Shown: piece by piece, positions 27,649-36,786 of the stretch
How the letters are laid out: each line of letters opens with the position of its first letter
Numbering within the stretch: the stretch's first letter is position 1
Origin: Methylosinus sp. LW4
GTDB taxonomy: Bacteria; Pseudomonadota; Alphaproteobacteria; Rhizobiales; Beijerinckiaceae
DNA length: 64,000 nt
NCBI RefSeq assembly: GCF_000379125.1
Contig: NZ_KB900626.1
Location: 3,844,024 to 3,908,023 of the forward strand
Direction: 5' to 3'
Notes under the pieces: model-generated
What the model saw: the letters and a program-made list of their open reading frames with translations, nothing else
Database searches by the model: none
What the model was told of the DNA's origin: nothing
Made by a program: the position numbers and the translations under genes

Positions 27649-28131
27649 ATGATGCGGGGCGGGAAGAACGGGCGAATGACGGTCGAGCAATTCACGGTCG
27701 AAACCTCCGAGCGGGCGCCGAGCGACGCCATGCGGCGGCTGCGCAGCCGGCTGATGGCGGCCGGCATGCGGCCGACGCGTCAGCGCGTGGCGCTGGGTGG
27801 GCTGCTGTTCGGCAAGGGCGACCGCCATGTGACGGCCGAGAAGCTCTTCGAGGAGGCGCTGGCCGACGATCTGCCGGTCTCGCTCGCCACCGTCTACAAC
27901 ACGTTGCATCAATTCACCGATGTCGGCCTGCTGCGCGAGATCGCGGTGGACGGCGCGCGCGTCTATTTCGACACCAATGTGTCGGAGCATCATCATTTCC
28001 TGGTCGAGGGCGAGGGGCTCGTCGATATCCCCGGCGCCCATGTGGACGTCGCCAGCCTGCCGCCGCCGCCGCCGGGCATGAGAATCGCCCGCGTCGATGT
28101 GGTGGTCCGCCTGTGCAAGGACGAGGACTGA
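27649..28131 (+). CDS. irr: Iron response regulator Irr (Fur superfamily)
   Basis: A 160-residue DNA-binding protein that controls haem and iron genes when iron is low. It has the winged helix (AGMRPTRQRVALGGLLFGKGDRHVTAEKLFEEA..LPVSLATVYNTLHQFTDVGLL) and the His triplet in SEHHHFLVEGEG that binds haem or metal. The N-terminal Cys-Pro haem regulatory motif of Bradyrhizobium Irr is absent, as in most rhizobial Irr. Alternative ATGs at 27652 and 27676 are possible; none has a decisive ribosome site. It is divergent from fabA. Confidence 0.9.
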   Translation: MMRGGKNGRMTVEQFTVETSERAPSDAMRRLRSRLMAAGMRPTRQRVALGGLLFGKGDRHVTAEKLFEEALADDLPVSLATVYNTLHQFTDVGLLREIAVDGARVYFDTNVSEHHHFLVEGEGLVDIPGAHVDVASLPPPPPGMRIARVDVVVRLCKDED

Positions 28132-28149
28132 GCGAGGGCGCCATCTCAC

Positions 28150-28290
28150 TCGCTCGCGCCCCCTCCCCAGCCCTCCCCCGCTTCGCGGGAGAGGGAGCAG
28201 ATGCGGCGCTTCATCGAAATTTCGCGACACGCCTGCCGCCGCCCTCTCCCGCGAAGCGGGGGAGGGTGAGGGAGGGGGCCTTCGCGTCCT
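28150..28290. repeat. Pair of inverted GC-rich palindromic repeats
   Basis: Two copies of the same element face each other. One is at about 28150-28200 (GCCCCCTCCCCAGCCCTCCC then a CGCTTCGCG core). The other is at about 28236-28284 (CCCTCTCCCGCG, AAGCGGGGGAGGG, GGGGGCC). A spacer of about 40 bases separates them. The same element occurs inside addA at 14846. It fills most of the gap between irr and the SH3 gene and may end transcription from both. Confidence 0.75.
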
Positions 28291-28314
28291 CGGCCGAGTG
28301 AGCCTATCGGCTGG

Positions 28315-28866
28315 TCACTCTATCTTCTCGCCCGGATAGACGCCCCACAGGCCTTCCTGCTTCACATAGGCGTCGAAACCTTCTCCCGAGACGCGGCACC
28401 AGGCTCCGTCGCAGCGGCGCAGGCTGGCGACGACGCCGGGCGCGAGTTTCGCCACCGCCGTCGCACGATCGCTGGCGTAGGCGAGAATCGGCTCCTTCTT
28501 CCAGGGCGCGACGAGGGCGGTGCGGCGGCCGGAGAGCAGCGAATGCAGCACCCAGCCCTCGGTTCCTTCCGAATCGCGAATTTTCCGCCAAGTCTCGAAT
28601 TCGGCGGTGATTTCGACAGGCAGGCCGGCGCGCTCGAAGACCCAGAGCGTCGGATGCTCCTTGCTCGGCCCTTCGTGAAGATTGACGCGGTCCGATTTGA
28701 GGCTGACATAACGCGGCAGGGGAAGGCCGGACGCCGAGCCGAGCTGCTGCTGCGCGTCGGCGCGCGCCGGCGCGACGGCGAGCAGAGCGGCGATGGCGAG
28801 CAGATCGACGGCGAGGCGGCGGATCGCGGCGGCCGCGCGTCGGCTCAAAAGGGGCTTTGCGTCCAT
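28315..28866 (-). CDS. Periplasmic SH3-domain protein
   Basis: A 183-residue protein. It has an N-terminal signal or anchor (RRLAVDLLAIAALLAVAPARADA) followed by two bacterial SH3-like repeats: YVSLKSDRVNLHEGPSKEHP...WRKIRDSEGTEGWVLHSLLSG (about 50-115) and AYASDRATAVAKLAPGVVAS...WCRVSGEGFDAYVKQEGLWG (about 125-180). Proteins of this kind bind peptidoglycan or peptides in the envelope. Family members are often wrongly labelled aspartyl-tRNA synthetase. GGGAGAAGAG lies just ahead of the ATG at 28866. Confidence 0.78.
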   Translation of the reverse strand: MDAKPLLSRRAAAAIRRLAVDLLAIAALLAVAPARADAQQQLGSASGLPLPRYVSLKSDRVNLHEGPSKEHPTLWVFERAGLPVEITAEFETWRKIRDSEGTEGWVLHSLLSGRRTALVAPWKKEPILAYASDRATAVAKLAPGVVASLRRCDGAWCRVSGEGFDAYVKQEGLWGVYPGEKIE

Positions 28867-29110
28867 TTCTACTCTTCTCCCGGAGCGCGCCCTTCGCAGA
28901 TGCGAACGACGCCTCGTCTTGTCTTTGTCCCGCCATCTGCTAGGAAGTTCGATGGGAAAGGGGCGCGGGCGGCGAAACGCTCTTTTCATCCATCGTCGTT
29001 AAGACCTGGTTGAAGAGACGTCGAAACCGCTCCAAAGGCTCGATCGGCGGAACGGGCCTTCGGGCGCGCCGGAGAGCTTAGTCGCGCGAGGCGGGAGGAC
29101 GAAGGGGAAG

Positions 29111-30106
29111 ATGGCGAAAAAGAAGCCGCTCGTCGTGGTGACACGTCGGCTCCCCGAGGTGATCGAAACCCGCATGTGCGAGCTTTTCGATACGCGCCTC
29201 AATGTGAGCGACCGGCCGGCGACCCATGAGGAGCTCGTCGAGGCCGTCCGCACCGCGGATGTGCTGGTGCCGACGATCACCGACCGCATCGATTCCGGCC
29301 TCATCGGCCAGGCCGGCGACCAGCTCAAGCTCATCGCCAATTTCGGCAATGGCGTCGATCACATAGACGTCGCCTCGGCGCTGCGCCGCTCGATCACCGT
29401 CACCAACACGCCCGGCGTCCTCACCGAGGACACGGCCGATCTCACAATGGGCCTGATACTGGCCGTGGCGCGTCGCCTCGTCGAGGGCGCGCGCACCATT
29501 CCAGACGGCTCCTGGGGCGGCTGGTCGCCCACCTGGATGCTCGGCCATCGCATCACCGGCAAGCGCCTCGGCATCGTCGGCATGGGCCGCATCGGCCAGG
29601 CGCTGGCCCGCCGCGCCAGCGCTTTCGGCCTCTCCATCCATTATCACAATCGCCGCCGCCTGCCGGTCGAGATCGAGGACCAGCTCGAGGCGACCTATTG
29701 GGAATCGCTCGACCAGATGCTGGCGCGCATCGACATTCTGTCGATCCACTGCCCGCATACGCCGGCGACCTATCATCTGCTCTCCGCCCGCAGGCTGAAG
29801 CAGCTGCGCCCGCACGCCATCATCGTCAACACCGCCCGCGGCGAGATCGTGGACGAGAACGCGCTGATCCGCATGCTGGAGGCGGAGGAGATTTCCGGCG
29901 CCGGCCTCGACGTCTTCGAGCATGAGCCGGCCGTCTCGCCCAAGCTCGTCAAGCTGGCCAAGGCCGGCAAGGTCACGCTGCTGCCGCATATGGGCTCGGC
30001 CACCAATGAGGGCCGCGTCGACATGGGCGAGAAAGTCATCATCAACATCAAGACCTTCATGGACGGGCACCGCCCGCCGGATCGCGTTCTGCCCAGCATG
30101 TTGTGA
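29111..30106 (+). CDS. D-2-hydroxyacid dehydrogenase (glyoxylate/hydroxypyruvate reductase type)
   Basis: A 331-residue NAD(P)-dependent enzyme. It has the Rossmann motif GIVGMGRIGQALARRA (about 160-175) and the catalytic Arg, Glu and His in NTARGEIVDE, GLDVFEHEP and LLPHMGSAT. Substrate-loop residues LIANFGNGVDHID match glyoxylate/hydroxypyruvate reductases and D-glycerate dehydrogenases. The NRRRLP sequence after the second beta strand favours NADPH. It could serve glyoxylate or hydroxypyruvate turnover, but no serine-cycle genes adjoin it. Family certain, substrate inferred. Confidence 0.85.
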   Translation: MAKKKPLVVVTRRLPEVIETRMCELFDTRLNVSDRPATHEELVEAVRTADVLVPTITDRIDSGLIGQAGDQLKLIANFGNGVDHIDVASALRRSITVTNTPGVLTEDTADLTMGLILAVARRLVEGARTIPDGSWGGWSPTWMLGHRITGKRLGIVGMGRIGQALARRASAFGLSIHYHNRRRLPVEIEDQLEATYWESLDQMLARIDILSIHCPHTPATYHLLSARRLKQLRPHAIIVNTARGEIVDENALIRMLEAEEISGAGLDVFEHEPAVSPKLVKLAKAGKVTLLPHMGSATNEGRVDMGEKVIINIKTFMDGHRPPDRVLPSML

Positions 30107-30239
30107 GGGCGCGTTTCCGCTCCTCTCCCCGCGCGCGTCGGAGCTTTCCGGCGCATTTCCGTTCGGAAAAAAACCACAAGACGCGCGCCATTCTCCTGAA
30201 GCGATTCGCTCGAGGGTCGCTCTCAACAAGGATCGAAGG

Positions 30240-30701
30240 ATGAGACGATTTCTGACCGCGCTTCTGGTCGGCCTCGCCGCCTGCGGCCCCGCGCTGGCCA
30301 AGGGCAAGCCGGCGCAAAAGGAGAAGGATCAGCAGGAGGCGACCGCGCAGGAGCCGCCGCCGAACTACAAGCCGTTCCCGCATAATTATATTTTCAATCT
30401 CAAGGACATAAACGGCAAGGCGCCGCCCGCCGACATTTGGATTCGCATCGACACGACGATGCGCGGCTCGGGCTTCTCGGGCTGCAAGTCATGGTCCGGC
30501 GTTTTCGTCGTCGGCGGCAATCGGCTCGGCCCCAAGGCCATGCCCGCCGTCGCCGACGCCAAATGCGATCCGGCTCTGCAGGCGATCGAGCGCGATTTCT
30601 GGCAGGTGATGCTGTCCGGCCCCTTCTGGGACCTGCAGGGCTCGGACCTCGTCCTCAAGGGCGCCAAGGGCGGCGTGCTGCGCTTCACCCGCTCGCTCTG
30701 A
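30240..30701 (+). CDS. META/HslJ-like domain protein, secreted
   Basis: A 153-residue protein. It has a signal peptide (MRRFLTALLVGLAACGPALA) that also offers a possible lipobox (LAAC). A charged linker is followed by a META-type beta domain (YIFNLKDINGKAPPADIWIRID, GFSGCKSWSGVFVVGGNRLG, IERDFWQVMLSGPFWDLQGSDLVLKGAKGGVLRF). META proteins are envelope-associated and often linked to stress tolerance; the molecular role is not known. AAGGATCGAAGG precedes the ATG. It follows the dehydrogenase gene by 133 bases on the same strand. Confidence 0.65.
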   Translation: MRRFLTALLVGLAACGPALAKGKPAQKEKDQQEATAQEPPPNYKPFPHNYIFNLKDINGKAPPADIWIRIDTTMRGSGFSGCKSWSGVFVVGGNRLGPKAMPAVADAKCDPALQAIERDFWQVMLSGPFWDLQGSDLVLKGAKGGVLRFTRSL

Positions 30702-30736
30702 AAGAGCCGGCCGTTCAATCCCGCTCCGGCGGCGGC

Positions 30737-31765
30737 TCAGCGCCGCCCGGCCTGACTCGCGATGCGTAGCAGCGCGCGTCCCGCCTCCATCTCCGCCAGC
30801 GCGGCATTGGCGCGGGCGCGATGATTGGCGTCGCGTAGCGCGGGCAGCAGAGCCGCCACTTTCGCCGCGGACCAGATGCGCAAATGCTGCTCTAGCTGCG
30901 GCCGCTGCGAGAAGCCGAAGCCGCTGCGCATCAAAATCGTGATCCCAAAATCCGGCCGCCCCTCGCGATCCACGGTGAGCCGCGCGCGATGCAGCGCCAT
31001 GGCGTAGCGCAGCGCGCCGTTCAGTAGCTGCCCAGCGTCGCCGCCGCCGGCGACCGCTCTGTCGAAAGCGTCGCCCGCGGCGTCGGCCTGCCCCGAGAAA
31101 GCGTCCAGCACCAGGCGATCGGAGGCGATATTGGAGGCGTGCGCGACGATCTCCTCGACATCGCCGGCCTCGATCGCGCGCGCGCCATGCTTGTAGAGCA
31201 TCAGCTTGGCGAGCTCGGAACGGCTCATGCGGCGATCCTCGCCGAGCGCCGCCTGCAGCAGCAGCCGCGCTTCCGGCGTGACGGAAAAGCCCGCCTCACG
31301 CAGGCTATTGTCGATCAGCGCATGCAGATCCTGCTCATCGTCTGGATTGCATTCGATCGCCGCGGCGATCTTGGACGGCTCGATCAGCTTGCGCAGCGGC
31401 GCGTCGCGCTTCAGTGCGCCGGCGGTCAGCACGACGGCGCAATCCACAGGCGGCGCGGCGAGCAATTGCTCGAGCGGCGAGACGATGGATTTGCCGCCCG
31501 TCTCGACGATGATCGCGCGCCTGCCGCCGAACAGCGGAATCGTATTGGCCTCGTCGAGCAGCGACAGCGGATCGGCGGCCACTGCGTCGCCGCTCATCTC
31601 CACGCATTGAAACGGATCATGCCGATCGTCGACGCGCTGCGCGACAATGGCGAGCGCGCGCTCGCGCACGAGGCCGGAGTCGGCGCCGTGGAGCAGGAAC
31701 ATGAAGATATTGGCCGGTGGCGCCTTCACGAAGCGCTCGGCGTCGCGGGTCTTGATGGCGGTCAT
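30737..31765 (-). CDS. holA: DNA polymerase III subunit delta
   Basis: A 342-residue clamp-loader subunit. The N-terminal part reads NIFMFLLHGADSGLVRERALAI, then LSLLDEANTIPLFGGRRAIIV and CAVVLTAGALKRDAPLRKLIE. The delta-specific middle is RRMSRSELAKLMLYKHGARAI with DVEEIVAHASNIASDRLVLDA. The C-terminal helical domain is intact. It opens the sliding clamp during replication. It is the last gene of leuS-lptE-holA on the minus strand, a common Rhizobiales order. A palindrome separates it from lptE. Confidence 0.93.
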   Translation of the reverse strand: MTAIKTRDAERFVKAPPANIFMFLLHGADSGLVRERALAIVAQRVDDRHDPFQCVEMSGDAVAADPLSLLDEANTIPLFGGRRAIIVETGGKSIVSPLEQLLAAPPVDCAVVLTAGALKRDAPLRKLIEPSKIAAAIECNPDDEQDLHALIDNSLREAGFSVTPEARLLLQAALGEDRRMSRSELAKLMLYKHGARAIEAGDVEEIVAHASNIASDRLVLDAFSGQADAAGDAFDRAVAGGGDAGQLLNGALRYAMALHRARLTVDREGRPDFGITILMRSGFGFSQRPQLEQHLRIWSAAKVAALLPALRDANHRARANAALAEMEAGRALLRIASQAGRR

Positions 31766-31784
31766 GGGCGTGCGCGAGCGAATG

Positions 31785-31830
31785 GCGAATAGGGAGTAGC
31801 GAATAGCTCTACTCGCTACTCCCTATTCGC
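31785..31830. repeat. 46-bp palindrome between lptE and holA
   Basis: Left arm GCGAATAGGGAGTAGCGA (31785-31802) and its exact complement (31813-31830) flank a 10-base loop. It is far less GC-rich than its surroundings and lies in an operon gap, so it could form a hairpin in the mRNA. It belongs to a different repeat type from the GC-rich palindromes. Confidence 0.75.
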
Positions 31831-31838
31831 TATTCCTC

Positions 31839-32408
31839 TCACTTCGCCAAAGCCGTCGACACCCGCGTGCGAATCATGTCGGAGATGACCTTGGCGTCGC
31901 GAATCTCGCCGTCGCGCGCGGCGCGCACATTGGCGAGACGATTGCTGAAACGGTCATAGCTGGCGACGCCGAAAGCGACGCCTTTGGTGATGATCTGCTC
32001 GTCGGCGATATTGATGAGCTTATATTCGGCGTCGACGATCACCGTCGCCGATGTCGCGCGGCCGGTGACGGTATCGAGAATCGGCGTCTGCACGCGCTCT
32101 TTCAGCTCGACCTTGAGCCGATAGCGCGGCGGAACGTCCGAGCCTGTGCCGTTCAGGGCGAAGATCAGCTCATTGCGGACGTAATGGCCGATGCGGTCGG
32201 GAATGGGATCGACCGCGACCGCCTGCAGCTCCGCCGCCAGCGGCGAGTCGGTTCCGATGGGGCCATAGAGCGGCTGCACCGTGCAGGCCGAGAGCGCCAG
32301 AGCGGCGATGGCGGCGACCAGTGGCTTGGACCGCGAGCCTTCAGGCTCGCTCTTCGCGCCGCGAGCCTGAAGGCTCGCGGTCCTGGCGCGCCGTTCAAAC
32401 GACCACAT
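31839..32408 (-). CDS. lptE: LPS-assembly lipoprotein LptE
   Basis: A 189-residue outer-membrane lipoprotein that plugs LptD during lipopolysaccharide transport. The lipobox LALSAC is followed by TVQPLYG, then the LptE fold ([64 protein letters not shown]). The ATG at 32408 overlaps the leuS stop by 14 bases. About 25 basic residues separate it from the signal-peptide core. Most of these (for example [15 protein letters not shown]) are encoded by a 56-bp palindrome, which seems to have inserted between the start codon and the hydrophobic core. Function may be retained, as n-region length is flexible. Confidence 0.82.
   Translation of the reverse strand: MWSFERRARTASLQARGAKSEPEGSRSKPLVAAIAALALSACTVQPLYGPIGTDSPLAAELQAVAVDPIPDRIGHYVRNELIFALNGTGSDVPPRYRLKVELKERVQTPILDTVTGRATSATVIVDAEYKLINIADEQIITKGVAFGVASYDRFSNRLANVRAARDGEIRDAKVISDMIRTRVSTALAK
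32328..32383. repeat. 56-bp perfect palindrome inside the 5' coding part of lptE
   Basis: Two 23-base arms starting GGACCGCGAGCCTTCAGGCT pair perfectly around a 10-base loop. The element is translated as part of the LptE signal-peptide n-region. A hairpin this strong, about 25 bases after the start codon, could also limit translation or carry a dispersed-repeat signature. Confidence 0.85.
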
Positions 32409-35010
32409 TGACGATCCTCTTGGGAACGAGAATGAACTTCTTCAACGGCTTGCCTTCCATGGCGCGCAGCACGGCCTCCTGCGTCAGCGCCTCCTCGCGG
32501 ATCGTCGCCTCATCGGCGTCATGGGCCACGAGAATCTCCGCGCGCTTCTTGCCGTTCACCTGCACCGGCAAGCTTATCATGTCCTGCGCGACGAGAGTAG
32601 GATCGGCCTCTGGCCAGGGCGCCAGCGAGACGATCTCGGAATGGCCGAAATCGCTCCAGCACTCTTCCGCCACATGCGGGGTCATCGGCGCGATCAGCTG
32701 CACGAAGACATCCGCCGCCTCGCGGAAGGCGAAGGCGAGATCGGCGGAGACCGGGACCGTCTCCACCTTGTCGAGCGCGGCGGTCAGCTCATTGGCGTAT
32801 TCGCGAATGCGGGCGATCGCCGTGTTGAAGCGCAGGCGCTCTATATTGTCGCCGACGGCGGCGATGGTGCGATGCGTCGCCTTGCGAACATCCAGCGCCG
32901 CCGCGCCGAATTCGGCCGGCGCCGCGGCGCCGACGGGCGCCGCGGCATTGGCCAACTCGCCGGCCAGGCGATAGACGCGCTGCACGAAGCGCCAAGCGCC
33001 CTGCACGCCTTCCTCCGTCCACACGACATCGCGGTCGGGCGGCGAATCGGAGAGCACGAAGAGACGCGCCGTGTCGGCGCCATAGCTGGCGATAATATCG
33101 TCCGGGTCGACCGTGTTGCGCTTCGACTTGGACATTTTCTCGATCGCGCCGATCACGACCTCCTCGCCGCCCTCGATGAGGAAGGCGCGGCGGCCCTTGT
33201 CGCCGGTCTCGAAACGCAGCTCGCTGGGCGCGATCCATTTGCCGGAGGCGGCGCGATAGGTCTCATGCACCACCATGCCCTGGGTGAAGAGGCCGGCGAA
33301 AGGCTCGGCGACGCCGCCATGGCCCGTGTCGCGAATGGCGCGCGAGAAGAAGCGCGAATAGAGCAGATGCAGAATCGCGTGCTCGATCCCGCCTATGTAC
33401 TGATCCACCGGCAGCCAGCGCGCGAGCTGCTCCGGCGCGGCGGGCGCCTTCTCATTGTGCGGATCGGTGAAGCGCGCGTAATACCAGGACGAATCGACGA
33501 AAGTGTCCATCGTGTCGGTTTCGCGCCGCGCGGCGGCTCCGCATTTCGGACAGGCGACATTCTTCCATGTCGGATGATGGTCGAGCGGATTGCCCGGCCG
33601 GTCGAATGTCACATCCTCCGGCAGCTTCACAGGAAGATCGGCGTCCGGCACGGGCACGACGCCGCAATCCGGGCAATGGATGATGGGGATGGGACAGCCC
33701 CAATAGCGCTGCCGCGAAATGCCCCAATCGCGCAGCTTGTAATTGACCTTGCGCTCGCCTTGCGGACGGCCGTGCAACTGCGCGGCCTCGAGGCGCTTGG
33801 CGACCTCCTCCTTCGCTTCCGCGACGGTGAGCCCGTCCAGGAAGCGCGAGTTGACGAGCCGTCCCTCGCCGTCGAAGGCGGTCTCATCGACGATGAGAGT
33901 CGCAGGATCGACGCCCTCCGGGCAGACGACCGGCGTCGCGCCGAGGCCGTAAGCATTGGCGAAATCGAGGTCACGCTGGTCATGCGCCGGGCAGCCGAAG
34001 ATCGCGCCCGTGCCGTAATCCATCAGGATGAAATTGGCGACATAGACGGGCAGCGTCCAAGACGGATCGAAGGGATGCACGACGCGCAGGCCCGTGTCAT
34101 AGCCCTTCTTCTCGGCGGTCTCGATCGCCGCCACCGACGTGCCGATATGGCGGCACTCTTCGGCAAAGGCAGCGAGCGCCGGGTCGCTCGAAGCCGCTGC
34201 GCGCGCGACCGGATGGTCGGGCGCCAGAGCGACGAATTTTGCGCCGAACAAAGTGTCCGGCCGCGTGGTGAAGACCTCGATCTCGCCCGCAGGATCGCCG
34301 GCGATGGCGAAGCGCGCCAGCAGGCCTTCCGAGCGGCCGATCCAATTGCGCTGCATCAGCCGCACCTTCTCCGGCCAGCGATCGAGCGTGTCGAGCGAGG
34401 TCAGCAGATCGTCGGCATATTTGCCGATGCGCAGGAACCATTGCGTCAGCTCGTGCTGCTCCACCAGCGCGCCGGAGCGCCAGCCGCGCCCGTCCACCAC
34501 CTGCTCATTGGCGAGCACGGTCATGTCCACCGGGTCCCAGTTGACCTTGGACTGCTTGCGATCGACGAGGCCGCCGGCCAGAAAATCCAGAAACAGCTTC
34601 TGCTGATGCTTGTAATAGGCGGGGTCGCAAGTGGCGATCTCGCGCGACCAGTCCAGCGACAGCCCCATGGATTTGAGCTGCGTCCGCATGCTGGCGATAT
34701 TGGCGTAGGTCCAGGTCGCCGGATGCGAGCCGCTCTGCTGGGCGGCGTTCTCCGCCGGCAGGCCGAAAGCGTCCCAGCCCATGGGATGCAGCACGTCGAA
34801 GCCCTTGGCGCGCTTGTAGCGGGCGATGACGTCGCCCATAGAGTAATTGCGCACATGGCCGACATGGATGCGCCCCGACGGATAGGGGAACATTTCCAGC
34901 ACGTAATATTTCGGCTTCTTCGCGTCGCCGGAGGTGAAAACCTGCCGCTCGTCCCAAATCTTTCGCCATTTGGGCTCGGCCGCGGCGAAGTCGTAGCGTT
35001 CTGGTCTCAT
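32395..35010 (-). CDS. leuS: Leucyl-tRNA synthetase
   Basis: An 871-residue class I synthetase. The HIGH-type motif is seen in [19 protein letters not shown] (about 42-60), zinc-like cysteines in [12 protein letters not shown] and [12 protein letters not shown], the CP1 editing domain with [19 protein letters not shown] and [14 protein letters not shown], and KMSKSKRN (about 625-632). The C-terminal anticodon and Leu-specific domains follow, ending [13 protein letters not shown]. Its stop overlaps lptE. It charges tRNA-Leu, the same tRNA pool that the ilvB leader at the left of the window would sense. Confidence 0.97.
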   Translation of the reverse strand: MRPERYDFAAAEPKWRKIWDERQVFTSGDAKKPKYYVLEMFPYPSGRIHVGHVRNYSMGDVIARYKRAKGFDVLHPMGWDAFGLPAENAAQQSGSHPATWTYANIASMRTQLKSMGLSLDWSREIATCDPAYYKHQQKLFLDFLAGGLVDRKQSKVNWDPVDMTVLANEQVVDGRGWRSGALVEQHELTQWFLRIGKYADDLLTSLDTLDRWPEKVRLMQRNWIGRSEGLLARFAIAGDPAGEIEVFTTRPDTLFGAKFVALAPDHPVARAAASSDPALAAFAEECRHIGTSVAAIETAEKKGYDTGLRVVHPFDPSWTLPVYVANFILMDYGTGAIFGCPAHDQRDLDFANAYGLGATPVVCPEGVDPATLIVDETAFDGEGRLVNSRFLDGLTVAEAKEEVAKRLEAAQLHGRPQGERKVNYKLRDWGISRQRYWGCPIPIIHCPDCGVVPVPDADLPVKLPEDVTFDRPGNPLDHHPTWKNVACPKCGAAARRETDTMDTFVDSSWYYARFTDPHNEKAPAAPEQLARWLPVDQYIGGIEHAILHLLYSRFFSRAIRDTGHGGVAEPFAGLFTQGMVVHETYRAASGKWIAPSELRFETGDKGRRAFLIEGGEEVVIGAIEKMSKSKRNTVDPDDIIASYGADTARLFVLSDSPPDRDVVWTEEGVQGAWRFVQRVYRLAGELANAAAPVGAAAPAEFGAAALDVRKATHRTIAAVGDNIERLRFNTAIARIREYANELTAALDKVETVPVSADLAFAFREAADVFVQLIAPMTPHVAEECWSDFGHSEIVSLAPWPEADPTLVAQDMISLPVQVNGKKRAEILVAHDADEATIREEALTQEAVLRAMEGKPLKKFILVPKRIVNVVV

Positions 35011-35122
35011 GGGTCCGAGCGGTCCTGATCGAATTGCGGAGTTTCGCCTGTAATGCCGGGCGGGGCGGGGCTTGTCAAAGGCGCCTCTCGCCGCGAAGCG
35101 GGGCGCGTGCTATATCCGGGCC

Positions 35123-35464
35123 ATGTCGGCGCAAGTGCTCTTCAACCCCCTCGCCTATATCGATCGCCTCACCCGCGGCGGCTTCTCGCCCGAGCAGGCG
35201 CGCGCCTCCGCCGAGGCGCTGGAGACGGCCTTCTCCGAGAGCGTGGCCACAAAGGCGGACATCGGCGATGTTCGGCACGATATGGAATTGCTGAAGCGGG
35301 ATCTCGCCGAAGTCGAGGGGCGGCTGAAGCGAGAGCTCATCGAGGTGGAAGGCCGCGTGAAGCTGGAAGTCTCTCAGACCAAGACGGATATTCTCCGCTG
35401 GGTGTTCGGCTTCAATCTGGTTCTCATCGGCGCCATTTTCACAATTTTGAAATTCGTCCGCTGA
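35123..35464 (+). CDS. Coiled-coil protein with C-terminal membrane anchor (DUF1640/CCDC90-like)
   Basis: A 113-residue protein. The N-terminal segment (YIDRLTRGGFSPEQARASAEALETAFSESVATKADI) and central heptads (about 50-90: MELLKRDLAEVEGRLKRELI) form a coiled coil. A single C-terminal membrane helix (about 93-111: WVFGFNLVLIGAIFTILKFV) ends it. This layout matches the DUF1640 family, related to mitochondrial CCDC90/MCUR1; bacterial members are uncharacterised. The ATG at 35123 fits the family start. It lies 13 bases upstream of the yggS homologue on the same strand. Confidence 0.75.
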   Translation: MSAQVLFNPLAYIDRLTRGGFSPEQARASAEALETAFSESVATKADIGDVRHDMELLKRDLAEVEGRLKRELIEVEGRVKLEVSQTKTDILRWVFGFNLVLIGAIFTILKFVR

Positions 35465-35477
35465 GGCCGCATCTTCC

Positions 35478-36152
35478 ATGACCGTCGTCGACCGGCTGAA
35501 CGCCGCCAAGGACGCCATCTCCTCACGCGCCCGCGATTGCGGCCGCGATCCGGCCGAGATCACCCTCGTCTGCGTCACCAAGACCTTTCCGGCCGAGGCG
35601 GCGGTTCCGCTGCTCGAAGCCGGCCATCGCGTCTATGGCGAAAATAAAGTGCAAGAGGCGCGCGCCAAATGGGGCGAGCTGCGCCAGCGCTTTTCCGGCG
35701 TCGAGCTGCATCTCATCGGCCCGCTGCAATCCAATAAGACGCGCGAGGCGGTCGAGACTTTCGACGTCATAGAGAGCGTCGACCGGCCCAAGATCGCCGA
35801 GGCCCTCGCCGAGGAGATGCGCCGCCAGGGCAAGCGCTTGCGCCTGCTCGTGCAGGTCAACACGGGCGCGGAGCCGCAGAAGGCCGGGGTGCTGCCGCAG
35901 GACGCCGACGCTTTCATCGCCGAGTGCCGGCAGAAGCATGGGCTGGAGATCGCCGGGCTGATGTGCGTGCCGCCGGTGGGCGAGCAGGCCTCGCCGCATT
36001 TCGCTCTGCTCGCCGAGATCGCCGCCCGCAACGGGCTGAAGGAGCTGTCCATGGGCATGAGCTCGGATTACGAGCTCGCCATTCAGCTCGGCGCCACGCA
36101 TGTGCGCATCGGCTCGGCCATCATGGGCGAGCGCGACTATTCGAAGCCCTAA
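35478..36152 (+). CDS. yggS: YggS-family PLP homeostasis protein
   Basis: A 224-residue alanine-racemase-like barrel that binds pyridoxal phosphate and buffers free PLP. The PLP lysine lies in VCVTKTFPAEAAVPLLEAGH; YGENKVQEARAKW, FSGVELHLIGPLQSNKTREAV, LLVQVNTGAEPQKAG, GLMCVPP and LSMGMSSDYELAIQLGATHVRIGSAIMGER are all conserved. It is cytosolic. Its stop overlaps the stop of the convergent L,D-transpeptidase gene by four bases. Confidence 0.93.
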   Translation: MTVVDRLNAAKDAISSRARDCGRDPAEITLVCVTKTFPAEAAVPLLEAGHRVYGENKVQEARAKWGELRQRFSGVELHLIGPLQSNKTREAVETFDVIESVDRPKIAEALAEEMRRQGKRLRLLVQVNTGAEPQKAGVLPQDADAFIAECRQKHGLEIAGLMCVPPVGEQASPHFALLAEIAARNGLKELSMGMSSDYELAIQLGATHVRIGSAIMGERDYSKP

Positions 36153-36697
36153 CCCACCACGATCCGCGCGCCCTTCGCCAGACGCGGCAGCAGCCGCGCC
36201 ATATCGCGCGCCCGCAGCGCCACGCAGCCGGCCGTCGGGCTCAGCGTCTCCGTCGCTATATGGAAGAAAATGGCGCTGCCGCGCCCCAGCACGCGCGGGC
36301 GGATGTTGTAGTCGAGCACGCCGACGACGTCATAGAGACGGTCGGACCGCCAGAGCCGCTCATGGCCGAGCGGCGTCTTCCCCCGCAGTGGGCGATTATA
36401 AAGGAAGGACCAAGCGTCGTCGCACCAGAGATCATCCGGGCGCGTGAAGCGCGCCGCGACGAGGCGCGGCGCCGCCGCCCGCCCGCGCCGCAGATAGACG
36501 GAGAGCAGTGCAAAGCTCCCGGCCGGCGTCGCGCCATCGCCCTCGCGCTTGCGGCGCGTGATCCCGGAGCGGCCGAGCGCGCAGGGAAGCACGAGATCGC
36601 CGGCGATCAGCCGGCCCTCATGCGGGCGGCCGCCGATCCGCCGCGCGACCTTCAGCGTCGACACCCCGCCATGATGGCGGGAAAAACCCTCGATCAT
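36149..36697 (-). CDS. L,D-transpeptidase catalytic domain (YkuD) protein
   Basis: A 182-residue protein made almost entirely of a YkuD-type domain. The catalytic motif FFHIATETLSPTAGCVALRA supplies the His and nucleophile Cys used to form 3-3 peptidoglycan cross-links or attach proteins. Upstream are ALGRSGITRRKREGDGATPAGSF and DDLWCDDAWSFLYNRPL. No signal peptide is visible, a known feature of this subfamily in Rhizobiales, so its cellular location is uncertain. Confidence 0.82.
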   Translation of the reverse strand: MIEGFSRHHGGVSTLKVARRIGGRPHEGRLIAGDLVLPCALGRSGITRRKREGDGATPAGSFALLSVYLRRGRAAAPRLVAARFTRPDDLWCDDAWSFLYNRPLRGKTPLGHERLWRSDRLYDVVGVLDYNIRPRVLGRGSAIFFHIATETLSPTAGCVALRARDMARLLPRLAKGARIVVG

Positions 36698-36786
36698 GCG
36701 CTAATCCTTCCCCGCGCGCGCCGCGCCTTGAACGGCGCTCGTCCTTGGCCGATCATGGGCGCGAGAGCCCACTCCCGGAAGCGCCA

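Noticed and set aside
32521..35028. 835-codon plus-strand frame over leuS
   Set aside because: Antisense of leucyl-tRNA synthetase.
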